Part shown: piece by piece, positions 1 through 5,788 of the stretch
How the letters are laid out: every line of letters starts with the position of its first letter
Numbering within the stretch: position 1 is the first letter of the stretch
Assembly: GCA_020201415.1 (NCBI GenBank)
Contig: JAIVGW010000028.1
Coordinates: 1-6,832, forward strand
DNA length: 6,832 nt
Direction of reading: 5' to 3'
DNA from: Lentisphaerota bacterium
GTDB taxonomy: Bacteria; Verrucomicrobiota; Kiritimatiellia; JAAZAB01
The notes under the pieces: generated by a model
What the model was told of the DNA's origin: nothing
Databases searched by the model: none
Seen by the model: the letters and a program-made list of their open reading frames with translations, nothing else
Position numbers and translations under genes: made by a program

Positions 1-821
1 GCCTGGCCATGATCATCGGCGCCTATGTTACCAGCCTGTCGCTTTCCCGCACCGATCTGCTGCATGAAATCCGTGAAAGACTGGAAGGGGTTTACCAGCT
101 GCTGGTGCCGGTGTTTTTCTGCGTCATGGGCATGCTGGTTAATCTGCGCGCCATGCGCGGTGTGCTGGGTTTTGCCGTGATCTTCACCCTGGCGGCCATG
201 GCCGGCAAACTTCTGGGATGCGCCTTGCCGGCCGTCCTGCGCGGGTTCAACCTGCGCGGCGCCTGGCGGATCGGCGCCGGCATGCTGCCGCGGGGCGAAG
301 TCACCCTGCTGGTCGCCGGCATCGGCCTCGCCAGCGGCGTGATCGGCAATGATTTGTTCGGGGTGGCGTTTTTCACCCTGCTGGCATCCGCCATAATCGC
401 GCCCTGTCTGTTCGCGCGCAGTCTGGAGGGCGGCAGCGGGTTGCGGCCCAGCCACCAGGCGGCAGCCGATATCGTGCCCGAGCGCCGGCTGGAACTGACG
501 CTGCCCGGCGCGGCCGTGGCGGATTTTCTGCGTTTCCGTCTGGAACAGGCTTTCCGCCAGGAGGCCTTCATGGTGCACCGGATCAGTCGCGAGGCGCCCG
601 TCTACCAGATCCGCAAGGAGAATATCGTCATTACCATGCAGCAGGAGCAGCAGCAGTTGGTTCTATCCACATCGGCGGCCCATGAGGCGGTCATGCGTCT
701 GATTGTGCTGGAGGAGATCGTGGCGCTCAAGGATATGCTGGCCGGCCTGCAGGAACTGCAGACCTCGGCTAATTTCGGCAATAACATCCTGGCCGGTCTG
801 TTTGGCGCGCCGGGCGCATGA
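1..821 (+). CDS. Kef/NhaP-type cation:proton antiporter, C-terminal part (5' end outside window)
   Basis: This is an inner-membrane monovalent cation/H+ antiporter of the CPA family (Pfam Na_H_Exchanger type), of which the last 273 or so codons are visible. The frame is already open at position 3, and the Met codon at 9 sits inside a family-typical Leu-Ala-x-Ile-Ile-Gly-Ala stretch, so it is probably internal and the gene starts outside the window. Hydrophobic helices lie near 96-146, 165-235, 285-345 and 355-415. Between them is GAGMLPRGEVTLLVAGIGLA, which closely matches the conserved G-x-x-PRGEV helix of these antiporters. From about 430 to the stop the protein becomes soluble: roughly 130 residues rich in Gln, Glu and Arg that I do not recognise and that do not look like TrkA-N or TrkA-C domains. 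This tail may be a regulatory or oligomerisation domain (inference). The next gene starts 22 nt downstream on the same strand, so the two may be cotranscribed. The antiporter call is firm; the ion and physiological role are not known. Confidence 0.85.
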   Translation, partial: LAMIIGAYVTSLSLSRTDLLHEIRERLEGVYQLLVPVFFCVMGMLVNLRAMRGVLGFAVIFTLAAMAGKLLGCALPAVLRGFNLRGAWRIGAGMLPRGEVTLLVAGIGLASGVIGNDLFGVAFFTLLASAIIAPCLFARSLEGGSGLRPSHQAAADIVPERRLELTLPGAAVADFLRFRLEQAFRQEAFMVHRISREAPVYQIRKENIVITMQQEQQQLVLSTSAAHEAVMRLIVLEEIVALKDMLAGLQELQTSANFGNNILAGLFGAPGA

Positions 822-843
822 GCGTCCGGCTGAAATTGATGCC

Positions 844-1725
844 ATGAAAAAGAATGTTTTGTGGATGGAATTGCTGCTCTTTGCGGTAGCTCTGGTGTGG
901 GCGGTTAATTTTTCGGTTGCCAAGGTCGCCCTGGCCGAGATCGACCCCATGAGCTTCAATGCCTTGCGCTTTGTCATGGCGGCGGGCCTGGTCTGGGGGA
1001 TTATTGCCGCCATCGGCCAGTGGCGTCCGCTGCGCCGGAGGGATTGGCCTGAATTAATCAGCCTGAGTCTGCTTGGCAGCCTGTTGTATCAGTTGCTCTT
1101 CATCTTCGGGCTGCAGCGCACCTTTTCGTCGAATGCCGCGGTTATGGTGGGCACCATTCCCGTCTGGGTGGCCGTGCTGTCCCATCTGTTCACGCAAGAG
1201 CGCATGAACCGTAAAAAAGCGCTGGGGGTTGCGCTGGCTTTTTCCGGTGTGGTGTTGATCCTCTGCGCCCGCCCTGAAGGCGTGCGCTGGTCTTCGGCAA
1301 GTTTCGTCGGAGATCTGCTGACACTGGCGGCCGCCGTGGCTTTTGCCGGCTATACGGTGATTTCCAAGCGCTGCCTGCATTACTATCCGCCCCTGCAGCT
1401 GGCGGCGATTTCCATGAGTATCGGCGGTGCGTCCCTGGTTGTGGCCGGCCTGCCGAGCTTGTTGCGACTGCCCTGGCGCTCGATCAGTTGGGTGGGTTAT
1501 GCCGGCGTGGTTTACAGCGGCCTGTTTTCCCTGGGCTTGGCCTATGTGATCTGGAACTACGGGTTGCAACGGGTCGGCGCGGTGCGCACGGCCACCTATC
1601 AGAACATGGTGCCCGTGATGGGGCTGGTGCTGGGCATGTTGGTGCTGGGTGAAAAAATGGCCCCGGGCCAGCTGCTCGGAGCCTTGGTTGTAATCGCCGG
1701 CATCATCCAGACCCGGCGCCGCTGA
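844..1725 (+). CDS. EamA/DMT-superfamily transporter (10-TM drug/metabolite exporter family)
   Basis: This is a complete 293-residue inner-membrane protein, the usual length for EamA-family (DMT superfamily) carriers. Members export amino acids, metabolites or drugs; the substrate cannot be told from the sequence. It has two EamA repeats, at about residues 8-140 and 150-290, each with about five hydrophobic helices. The first repeat shows WAVNFSVAKVAL followed by PMSFNALRFVMAAG. The second shows FAGYTVISKRCLHYYP and, near the end, the family-typical pattern SLGLAYVIWNYGLQRVGA, then VPVMGLVLGMLVLGE. The ATG at 844 is chosen because the family N-terminus begins there. The frame is open further upstream, but that stretch overlaps the antiporter gene and is not hydrophobic. 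No clear Shine-Dalgarno sequence precedes 844, so translation may be coupled to the antiporter gene ending 22 nt before; Met at 865 is an alternative start. The family call is secure. Confidence 0.9.
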   Translation: MKKNVLWMELLLFAVALVWAVNFSVAKVALAEIDPMSFNALRFVMAAGLVWGIIAAIGQWRPLRRRDWPELISLSLLGSLLYQLLFIFGLQRTFSSNAAVMVGTIPVWVAVLSHLFTQERMNRKKALGVALAFSGVVLILCARPEGVRWSSASFVGDLLTLAAAVAFAGYTVISKRCLHYYPPLQLAAISMSIGGASLVVAGLPSLLRLPWRSISWVGYAGVVYSGLFSLGLAYVIWNYGLQRVGAVRTATYQNMVPVMGLVLGMLVLGEKMAPGQLLGALVVIAGIIQTRRR

Positions 1726-1731
1726 TGAACA

Positions 1732-1763
1732 GGCGCCGCCGCCCCTGCGGGACAGGCGGCGCC
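1732..1763. terminator. GC-rich inverted repeat between convergent genes, possible terminator
   Basis: GGCGCCGCC at 1732-1740 and GGCGGCGCC at 1755-1763 are perfect 9-bp inverted repeats around a 14-nt loop. The hairpin fills the 46-nt gap between the stop of the EamA transporter (+ strand) and the stop of rubrerythrin (- strand), where a shared terminator would be expected. There is no proper T-tract on either side: on the + strand only a TTT and a later TTTT follow. It may therefore be a weak or Rho-assisted terminator or an mRNA 3'-end stabiliser. Confidence 0.5.
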
Positions 1764-1771
1764 CGGGGGAT

Positions 1772-2344
1772 TTACCAGTTTTCACCCAGCAGCTCGAAAT
1801 GCGCCCGGGGGTGGATGCAGGCCTGACAGATCTCGGGCGCTTCCTGGCCCTGGTGCAGGTAACCGCAATTGCGGCAGCGCCAGACCACTTCCCGATCACG
1901 CTTGAAGACGCGGCCGTTCTCGATGTTGGCGGCCAGTTCCAGGTAACGCTTTTCATGCTGCCGTTCGGCCACCAGGATGGCTTCAAAGGCCTTGGCGATT
2001 ATGTCAAAACCTTCTTCCGCGGCCTGCCTGGCGAAACCGGGATACATGTCGGTCCATTCATGATGTTCGCCGCCGGCGGCGGCCTTGAGGTTTGCCACCG
2101 TTGTGCCGATCACGCCCGCCGGGAAAGCGGCCTGGATTTCCACGTCGCCGCCTTCCAGGAATTTGAACATGCGCTTGGCATGCTCCTTCTCCTGATTGGC
2201 GGTTTCCTCGAAGATGTCGGCGATCTGTACGTAACCCTCCTTGCGGGCCTGGCCGGCAAAATAATTGTAGCGATTCCGCGCCTGTGATTCGCCGGCAAAA
2301 GCGGTCACCAGGTTTTTTTCGGTGCGACTGCTCTTTAACTGCAT
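1772..2344 (-). CDS. rbr: Rubrerythrin (diiron peroxidase with C-terminal rubredoxin-like domain)
   Basis: This cytoplasmic 190-residue protein reduces hydrogen peroxide to water with electrons from rubredoxin or NAD(P)H-linked donors, and is a main oxidative-stress enzyme of anaerobes. The N-terminal four-helix ferritin-like domain (about 1-140) shows the expected diiron ligands: E19 (in AGESQARNRY), E52 and H55 (in NQEKEHAKRM), E93 and E96 (in GGEHHEW), and E127 and H130 (in VAERQHEKRY). The C-terminal domain (about 153-190) binds one Fe(SCys)4 through C157/C160 and C173/C176. Its second knuckle reads CQAC followed by Ile, where Pro and Gly are more usual, but all four Cys remain. The start at 2344 is fixed by AAGGAG (2353-2358) 8 nt upstream and by the family N-terminus; the frame stays open further upstream but overlaps rubredoxin there. 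It follows rubredoxin by 41 nt, so the two are almost certainly one operon with rubredoxin as electron donor (inference from context and known biochemistry). Confidence 0.96.
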   Translation of the reverse strand: MQLKSSRTEKNLVTAFAGESQARNRYNYFAGQARKEGYVQIADIFEETANQEKEHAKRMFKFLEGGDVEIQAAFPAGVIGTTVANLKAAAGGEHHEWTDMYPGFARQAAEEGFDIIAKAFEAILVAERQHEKRYLELAANIENGRVFKRDREVVWRCRNCGYLHQGQEAPEICQACIHPRAHFELLGENW

Positions 2345-2385
2345 GTGGCTTACTCCTTGTCCGTGGTTTGATTGAAGCGCAACTG

Positions 2386-2544
2386 TCAGACGGCGCTGAA
2401 CTGGTCCTTGCCGACACCGCACTCGGGACAGACCCAGTCGTCCGGCAGGGACTCGAAGGATGTCCCCGGCTGCACGCCGTTGTCCGGATCGCCTTGTTCG
2501 GGGTCGTAGATATAACCGCAAACTTCGCATTGGTACTTTTGCAT
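2386..2544 (-). CDS. Rubredoxin, 52 residues
   Basis: This is a small one-iron electron carrier of the cytoplasm. Translation of the - strand from 2544 begins MQKYQCEVCGYIYDPEQGDP and continues to SLPDDWVCPECGVGKDQFSAV before a TGA at 2386-2388. The four iron ligands are C6, C9, C39 and C42 in the classical CxxCG and CPxCG knuckles. Y4, Y11, Y13, the DPxxGDP loop, the LPDDWVCP segment and F49 are also standard for the family, whose members are 50-55 residues long. GGAGG at 2550-2554 lies 5 nt before the ATG and decides the start. Rubrerythrin follows 41 nt downstream, so the likely role is to pass electrons to it for peroxide reduction. The gene is easily missed because of its size and because a longer frame in another phase covers it. 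Confidence 0.97.
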   Translation of the reverse strand: MQKYQCEVCGYIYDPEQGDPDNGVQPGTSFESLPDDWVCPECGVGKDQFSAV

Positions 2545-2590
2545 ATGTTCCTCCATGGGACTGTTGGTTTCAGCAAAATGCTGGTTTTAT

Positions 2591-2619
2591 ATGTTACCGC
2601 AAACAAGCCCGCCAGACAA
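2591..2619 (-). promoter_or_regulatory. Possible sigma70-type promoter for rubredoxin-rubrerythrin
   Basis: In the 81-nt spacer between the first receiver gene and rubredoxin, the - strand carries TTGTCT (2614-2619), a 17-nt spacer, then TAACAT (2591-2596). Each hexamer matches 4 of 6 consensus positions, and the spacing is ideal. It would let the peroxide-defence pair be expressed apart from the hydrogenase operon. Matches of this quality occur by chance, so the call is tentative. I saw no convincing terminator for the receiver gene in the same spacer. Confidence 0.3.
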
Positions 2620-2625
2620 GCGGAA

Positions 2626-3033
2626 TCAGGCGCCCAGGTGTTTGCTGACTTCACGCAGGAGCACTTCCGGCGCCAGCGGTTTTTCCAGGATGGCGCTCAC
2701 CGGCAGGTGGTGGGCATCTGGCTCGAAGCGGAAGGGCAGGTGCATGGCCGCGCGCGCGCCGGTGACCATGAGAATTGGGACATCGCGCAATTCCGACGTT
2801 TCACGGATGCGGCGGCTGACTTCCATGCCTTCGGTGTTGGTGTCCATCATCATATCCAGCATGATCAGGGCCGGTTTTTCGCGGCGGGCCAGCTCCAGGC
2901 CGGTGGCGCCGTTTTCGGCGGTGAGGACGGTGTACCCTGCGGATTCCAGGACCGCGCGGCCGGATTCCAGGAATTCCCGGTCGTCATCCACCAGCAGGAT
3001 TGTTTGATTTTTCGCGGATTGCTGCGCAGCCAT
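2626..3033 (-). CDS. Stand-alone response-regulator receiver protein (second of tandem pair)
   Basis: This 135-residue CheY-like protein consists of a receiver domain only, with no DNA-binding or enzymatic output. It should act in the cytoplasm as a phosphoryl acceptor in a two-component or phosphorelay pathway. The acidic cluster is D16-D17-D18 in ILLVDDD, the predicted phosphorylated residue is D60 in LIMLDMMMD, the switch Thr is T91, and the conserved Lys is K118 in ILEKP. All catalytic positions are intact. The gap between T91 and K118 is 27 residues, against 22 in CheY, and contains AAMHLPFRFEPDAHHLPV. Almost the same pattern is present in the neighbouring receiver, to which it is about 50% identical by hand alignment. 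AGGAG at 3040-3044, 6 nt before the ATG, supports the start. It follows the other receiver by 36 nt and is in line with the hydrogenase genes. No cognate kinase is visible in the window, and the signal and target are unknown. Confidence 0.93.
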   Translation of the reverse strand: MAAQQSAKNQTILLVDDDREFLESGRAVLESAGYTVLTAENGATGLELARREKPALIMLDMMMDTNTEGMEVSRRIRETSELRDVPILMVTGARAAMHLPFRFEPDAHHLPVSAILEKPLAPEVLLREVSKHLGA

Positions 3034-3069
3034 GGTTTGCTCCTGTTTTGTGTTTGTTCACGTCCGCGG

Positions 3070-3462
3070 TCAGCACCGCAGCGCCTTTTCAATTTCAGCT
3101 ATCAACAGTGAAGGGGCGATCGGTTTGTCGAGAATGCGGTGTACCGGCAGCCATTGTTCGTCGGGTTCCAGGTCAAAAGGCAGGTGCATGGCGGCGGATA
3201 CGCCCGTCAGCATGATCACCCGGGCCTGCTGCAGCGCCGGGTCGGCGGCGATCTTGCGGGCCGTCTCAAAGCCCTCCATCTCGGTGCGCATCATGGCGTC
3301 GAGAATTATCAGGTCGGGTCGCATGCAACGGGCCAGCTCCAGTCCGCTCTCGCCGTCGAAAGCGGTTTGCACCTCGTAGCCGCAGGCCTCCAGCAGTTCA
3401 CGATTGGACTCCAGGAAATTGCGGTCATCATCGATCAACATGATTTTATTGGAAGCCGGCAT
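3070..3462 (-). CDS. Stand-alone response-regulator receiver protein (first of tandem pair)
   Basis: This is a receiver-only CheY-like protein of 130 residues. The acidic residues D11-D12-D13 follow the beta-1 stretch KIMLI, the predicted phospho-acceptor is D55 in LIILDAMMR, the switch Thr is T86, and the conserved Lys is K113 in ILDKP. As in its downstream paralogue, the T-to-K distance is 27 residues and holds AAMHLPFDLEPDEQWLPV. The start at 3462 is preferred because it aligns with the paralogue's N-terminus and has AAGGA about 11 nt upstream. An in-frame ATG at 3495, giving 11 more residues, has no ribosome binding site and an un-family-like extension. The gene begins 41 nt after hydC stops, so it should be part of the hydrogenase transcript, which suggests a role in controlling or sensing hydrogenase-linked metabolism (inference). 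The fold is certain; the function is not. Confidence 0.93.
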   Translation of the reverse strand: MPASNKIMLIDDDRNFLESNRELLEACGYEVQTAFDGESGLELARCMRPDLIILDAMMRTEMEGFETARKIAADPALQQARVIMLTGVSAAMHLPFDLEPDEQWLPVHRILDKPIAPSLLIAEIEKALRC

Positions 3463-3503
3463 GGGATATTGGTTCCTTGCCGCCGACCGGCGCATCAGCC
3501 ATT

Positions 3504-4034
3504 TTAAGCCGGCTTGGCGGTCTGTGGCGCCAGGTCGTGGTATTCCTTCAGGATTCCCGGCAGATCATCGGGTTGGACGTTGCCGTAAACCCGTTCGCCG
3601 ATCACCATGACCGGCGCCAGGGCGCAGGCGCCGAAGCAGCGCGACGTTTCAATGGAAAACTGCCCGTCATCCGTGGTCTCCCCGACCTTGATCTTGAGCA
3701 GTTCCTCCAGCTTTTCCAGGAGTTTGCCGGCGCCCTTGACATAACAGGCCGTTCCCAGGCAGAGGGAAATGCGGTGGCGGCCCTTCGGCACAAAGGAAAA
3801 GAAGTGGTAGAAGGTAGCCACCCCGGTGACGCGGGCGGAGGGTATCTGCATCAACTGCGAGACAGCGTCCAGGTGTTCCCCTCGCAGACAGGTGAAGTGT
3901 TCCTGGATGCGCTGCAACACGGCAATCAGAAAGCTTTCCGGGTGCGGCGCAGCCTTGCACTGTTCAATGAATTCAAGAATCTCCGGCGGCAACGCGTCGG
4001 CGTCGGTCGGAGCGGAAGCGGCGCTCTTTTTCAT
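3504..4034 (-). CDS. hydC: NAD(P)-linked [FeFe]-hydrogenase subunit HydC (NuoE-like, [2Fe-2S] thioredoxin fold)
   Basis: This 176-residue protein belongs to the complex I 24-kDa/NuoE family and serves as the small electron-transfer subunit of trimeric or tetrameric NAD(P)-linked hydrogenases (HydC/HndA). The N-terminal helical part (about 15-80) includes the family signature RVTGVATFYHFFSF, followed by the thioredoxin-like [2Fe-2S] domain. Its ligands are C92 and C97 in LCLGTACYVKGA, and C133 and C137 in SRCFGACALAPV. The CxxxxC...CxxxC spacing is canonical. The ATG at 4034 overlaps the hydA stop as ATGA and is preceded by AAAGGAG (4039-4045), so translation is coupled to hydA. The subunit should bind HydB (NuoF-like), carrying a cluster next to the FMN site. 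A NuoE subunit of formate dehydrogenase or complex I is the alternative, but the direct link to hydA makes the hydrogenase assignment strong. The order hydB-hydA-hydC differs from the hydC-hydB-hydA order known in Thermotoga maritima. Confidence 0.93.
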   Translation of the reverse strand: MKKSAASAPTDADALPPEILEFIEQCKAAPHPESFLIAVLQRIQEHFTCLRGEHLDAVSQLMQIPSARVTGVATFYHFFSFVPKGRHRISLCLGTACYVKGAGKLLEKLEELLKIKVGETTDDGQFSIETSRCFGACALAPVMVIGERVYGNVQPDDLPGILKEYHDLAPQTAKPA

Positions 4035-5788
4035 TTTACTCCTTTGGGCAGTCGTGGTTGATAATGCGTATGCAGGAGTTCATGCGCCTTGGGGCTGTTG
4101 GGACTTCCCAGGAACTCCTTGTATAATTGCAGGATGGCCGGATTTTCATGCGACTTGCGCAGGGTTTTGCCGCTGTCGATGGTGTAGAGGGCCTGAGCGC
4201 GCAGCCGGGTGAGTTCCGGGTCCAGCACATGCATGTTCTTGGGCGGGTAGGGCTGTCCGCCGCCGCCGATGCAGCCGCCGGGGCAGGCCATGATCTCGAT
4301 CATATGGTATTGCTTGTCGCCGCTCAGCATTTTCTCGAACAGGATTTTGGCGTTGTTCAGACCGTTGGCCACGGCTAGGTTCAGCATGGTGTCGTTGATG
4401 GCCAGCGAGACTTCGCGCAGTCCTTCCACGGCCCGTACCTGGGGAAACTCCAGTTTGGGGCAGGGCTGGCCGGTGACCTTTTCATAGGCCGTGCGCAGGG
4501 CGGCTTCCATGACGCCGCCGGTGGTGCCGAAAATGTCGCCGGCCCCGGAGGAGATTCCCAGCGGCGCGTCAAAATCGCCTTCGGCCTGATCCTGGAAGTC
4601 GATGCCGAAGCATTTCATCATCCAGATCATCTCGCGCGTGGTCAATACGGCGTCGGTATAGGGCTTGCCGAATTCAGTGTAATGCTCCGGCCGGCGCGCT
4701 TCGAATTTCTTCGCGGTGCAGGGCATGACGGCCACCACGAAAATCTTGCGCGGATCGATGCCCTGTTTTTCCGCGTAATAGGTCTTCAACAACACGGAAA
4801 GCATGGACATCGGTGAGCGGCAGGTCGAGGCGTGCGGGATCAGTTCCGGGTAGAAACGTTCCATGAAATTGATCCAGCCGGGCGAGCAGGAGGTGATCAG
4901 GGGCAGCCTTTCACCGGTCTGCAGGCGGTGCAGGAATTCATGCGCTTCCTCAATGATCGTCAGGTCGGCGCCGAGGTTGGTGTCGAACACCTTGTGAAAA
5001 CCCATCAGACGCAAGGCCGCCACCATCTTGCCGGTGGCCGGCGTGCCGGGCTCGAAGCCGAATCCCTCGCCGATGGCGGCGCGGATGGAGGGCGCCGTCT
5101 GTACCACGACATGCAGGTCGGGATTGGACAGGGCTTCGAAGACCGCGTCGGTTTCGTTCTGTTCCACGAAGGCGGCGGTAGGGCAGACATTAATGCATTG
5201 GCCGCATTGAATGCAGACCGAATCCACCATGTCCTTTTCGTGGGCGGGCGCCACCACCATCTTGAACCCGCGGCCCTGCTGCGAAAGGTTGTGTACGCCC
5301 TGGACTTCCGAGCAGACCCGTATGCAGCGGCCGCACAGGATGCATTTCTCCGGGTTGCGGATCAGGGCCGGGGAGGACGCGTCGATCGGCAGCTGTTTGC
5401 GTTCGCCTTCAAAAAGGCGGTCGCGTACGCCCAGTTCGTAGGAGAGCCTTTGCAACTCACAACTGTTGTTGCGTTCGCAAGTCTGGCAGTCCTTGGGGTG
5501 GTTGTCCAGGATCAGCTCGATGATGTCGCGGCGCAGGCGGCGCAGCGTGGGCGAGGAGGTGCGCACCCGCATGCCGTTGGCTGCCGGAAAGCAGCAGGAG
5601 GCCACGGGATTGCGCTGGCCCTCGACTTCCACGATGCAGATGCGGCAGGCGCCGAGTATGCTGAGGTCGGGATGATAACACAGGCGTGGAATCTGTATGC
5701 CGATTTCGTCGGCGGCCTGCATGATGGTGACGCCCTGGCGCGTGGTGGTCTGAACCCCGTCAATCCAGAGGGTGATGATGTTTTCCAT
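4031..5788 (-). CDS. hydA: [FeFe]-hydrogenase catalytic subunit HydA (NAD(P)-linked, HndD-like)
   Basis: This 585-residue cytoplasmic enzyme catalyses reversible H2 oxidation/proton reduction and exchanges electrons with the HydB flavin subunit. Domains in order: a plant-type [2Fe-2S] ferredoxin domain with C37, C48, C51 and C65 or C66 (RLCYHPDLSILGACRICIVE); a His-ligated [4Fe-4S] site H97-x3-C101-x2-C104-x5-C110; two [4Fe-4S] clusters with C149/C152/C155/C159 and C192/C195/C198/C202; then the H-cluster domain from about 225. Its three signatures are L1 TSCSPGW (C301), L2 MPCTAKKFE (C357) and L3 EIMACPGGCIGGGGQPY (C502, C506). The C-terminal RKSHENPAI and KAHELLHTHY motifs are also typical. 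L1 has Ser where the Clostridium pasteurianum CpI enzyme has the second Cys of TSCCP. The ATG at 5788 is chosen as the family N-terminus (MENIITLWIDG); upstream there is only a short AGG, a poor ribosome binding site. The stop overlaps hydC by 4 nt. The upstream junction with hydB is abnormal (see that entry). Confidence 0.96.
   Translation of the reverse strand: MENIITLWIDGVQTTTRQGVTIMQAADEIGIQIPRLCYHPDLSILGACRICIVEVEGQRNPVASCCFPAANGMRVRTSSPTLRRLRRDIIELILDNHPKDCQTCERNNSCELQRLSYELGVRDRLFEGERKQLPIDASSPALIRNPEKCILCGRCIRVCSEVQGVHNLSQQGRGFKMVVAPAHEKDMVDSVCIQCGQCINVCPTAAFVEQNETDAVFEALSNPDLHVVVQTAPSIRAAIGEGFGFEPGTPATGKMVAALRLMGFHKVFDTNLGADLTIIEEAHEFLHRLQTGERLPLITSCSPGWINFMERFYPELIPHASTCRSPMSMLSVLLKTYYAEKQGIDPRKIFVVAVMPCTAKKFEARRPEHYTEFGKPYTDAVLTTREMIWMMKCFGIDFQDQAEGDFDAPLGISSGAGDIFGTTGGVMEAALRTAYEKVTGQPCPKLEFPQVRAVEGLREVSLAINDTMLNLAVANGLNNAKILFEKMLSGDKQYHMIEIMACPGGCIGGGGQPYPPKNMHVLDPELTRLRAQALYTIDSGKTLRKSHENPAILQLYKEFLGSPNSPKAHELLHTHYQPRLPKGVK

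Noticed and set aside
1054..1986. Long open frame on the - strand opposite the EamA transporter (about 310 codons)
   Set aside because: It is Gln/His/Arg-rich low-complexity translation that crosses the intergenic hairpin and the end of rubrerythrin; it is a shadow of the transporter.
3463..3495. Longer N-terminus for the first receiver (ATG at 3495)
   Set aside because: There is no Shine-Dalgarno sequence, and the extra 11 residues do not align with the paralogous receiver. The ATG at 3462 fits better.
3506..3515. 10-bp perfect palindrome AAGCCGGCTT at the hydC stop codon
   Set aside because: It is short, has no loop and no following T-tract, and is expected by chance in GC-rich DNA; it is neither a convincing terminator nor an operator.
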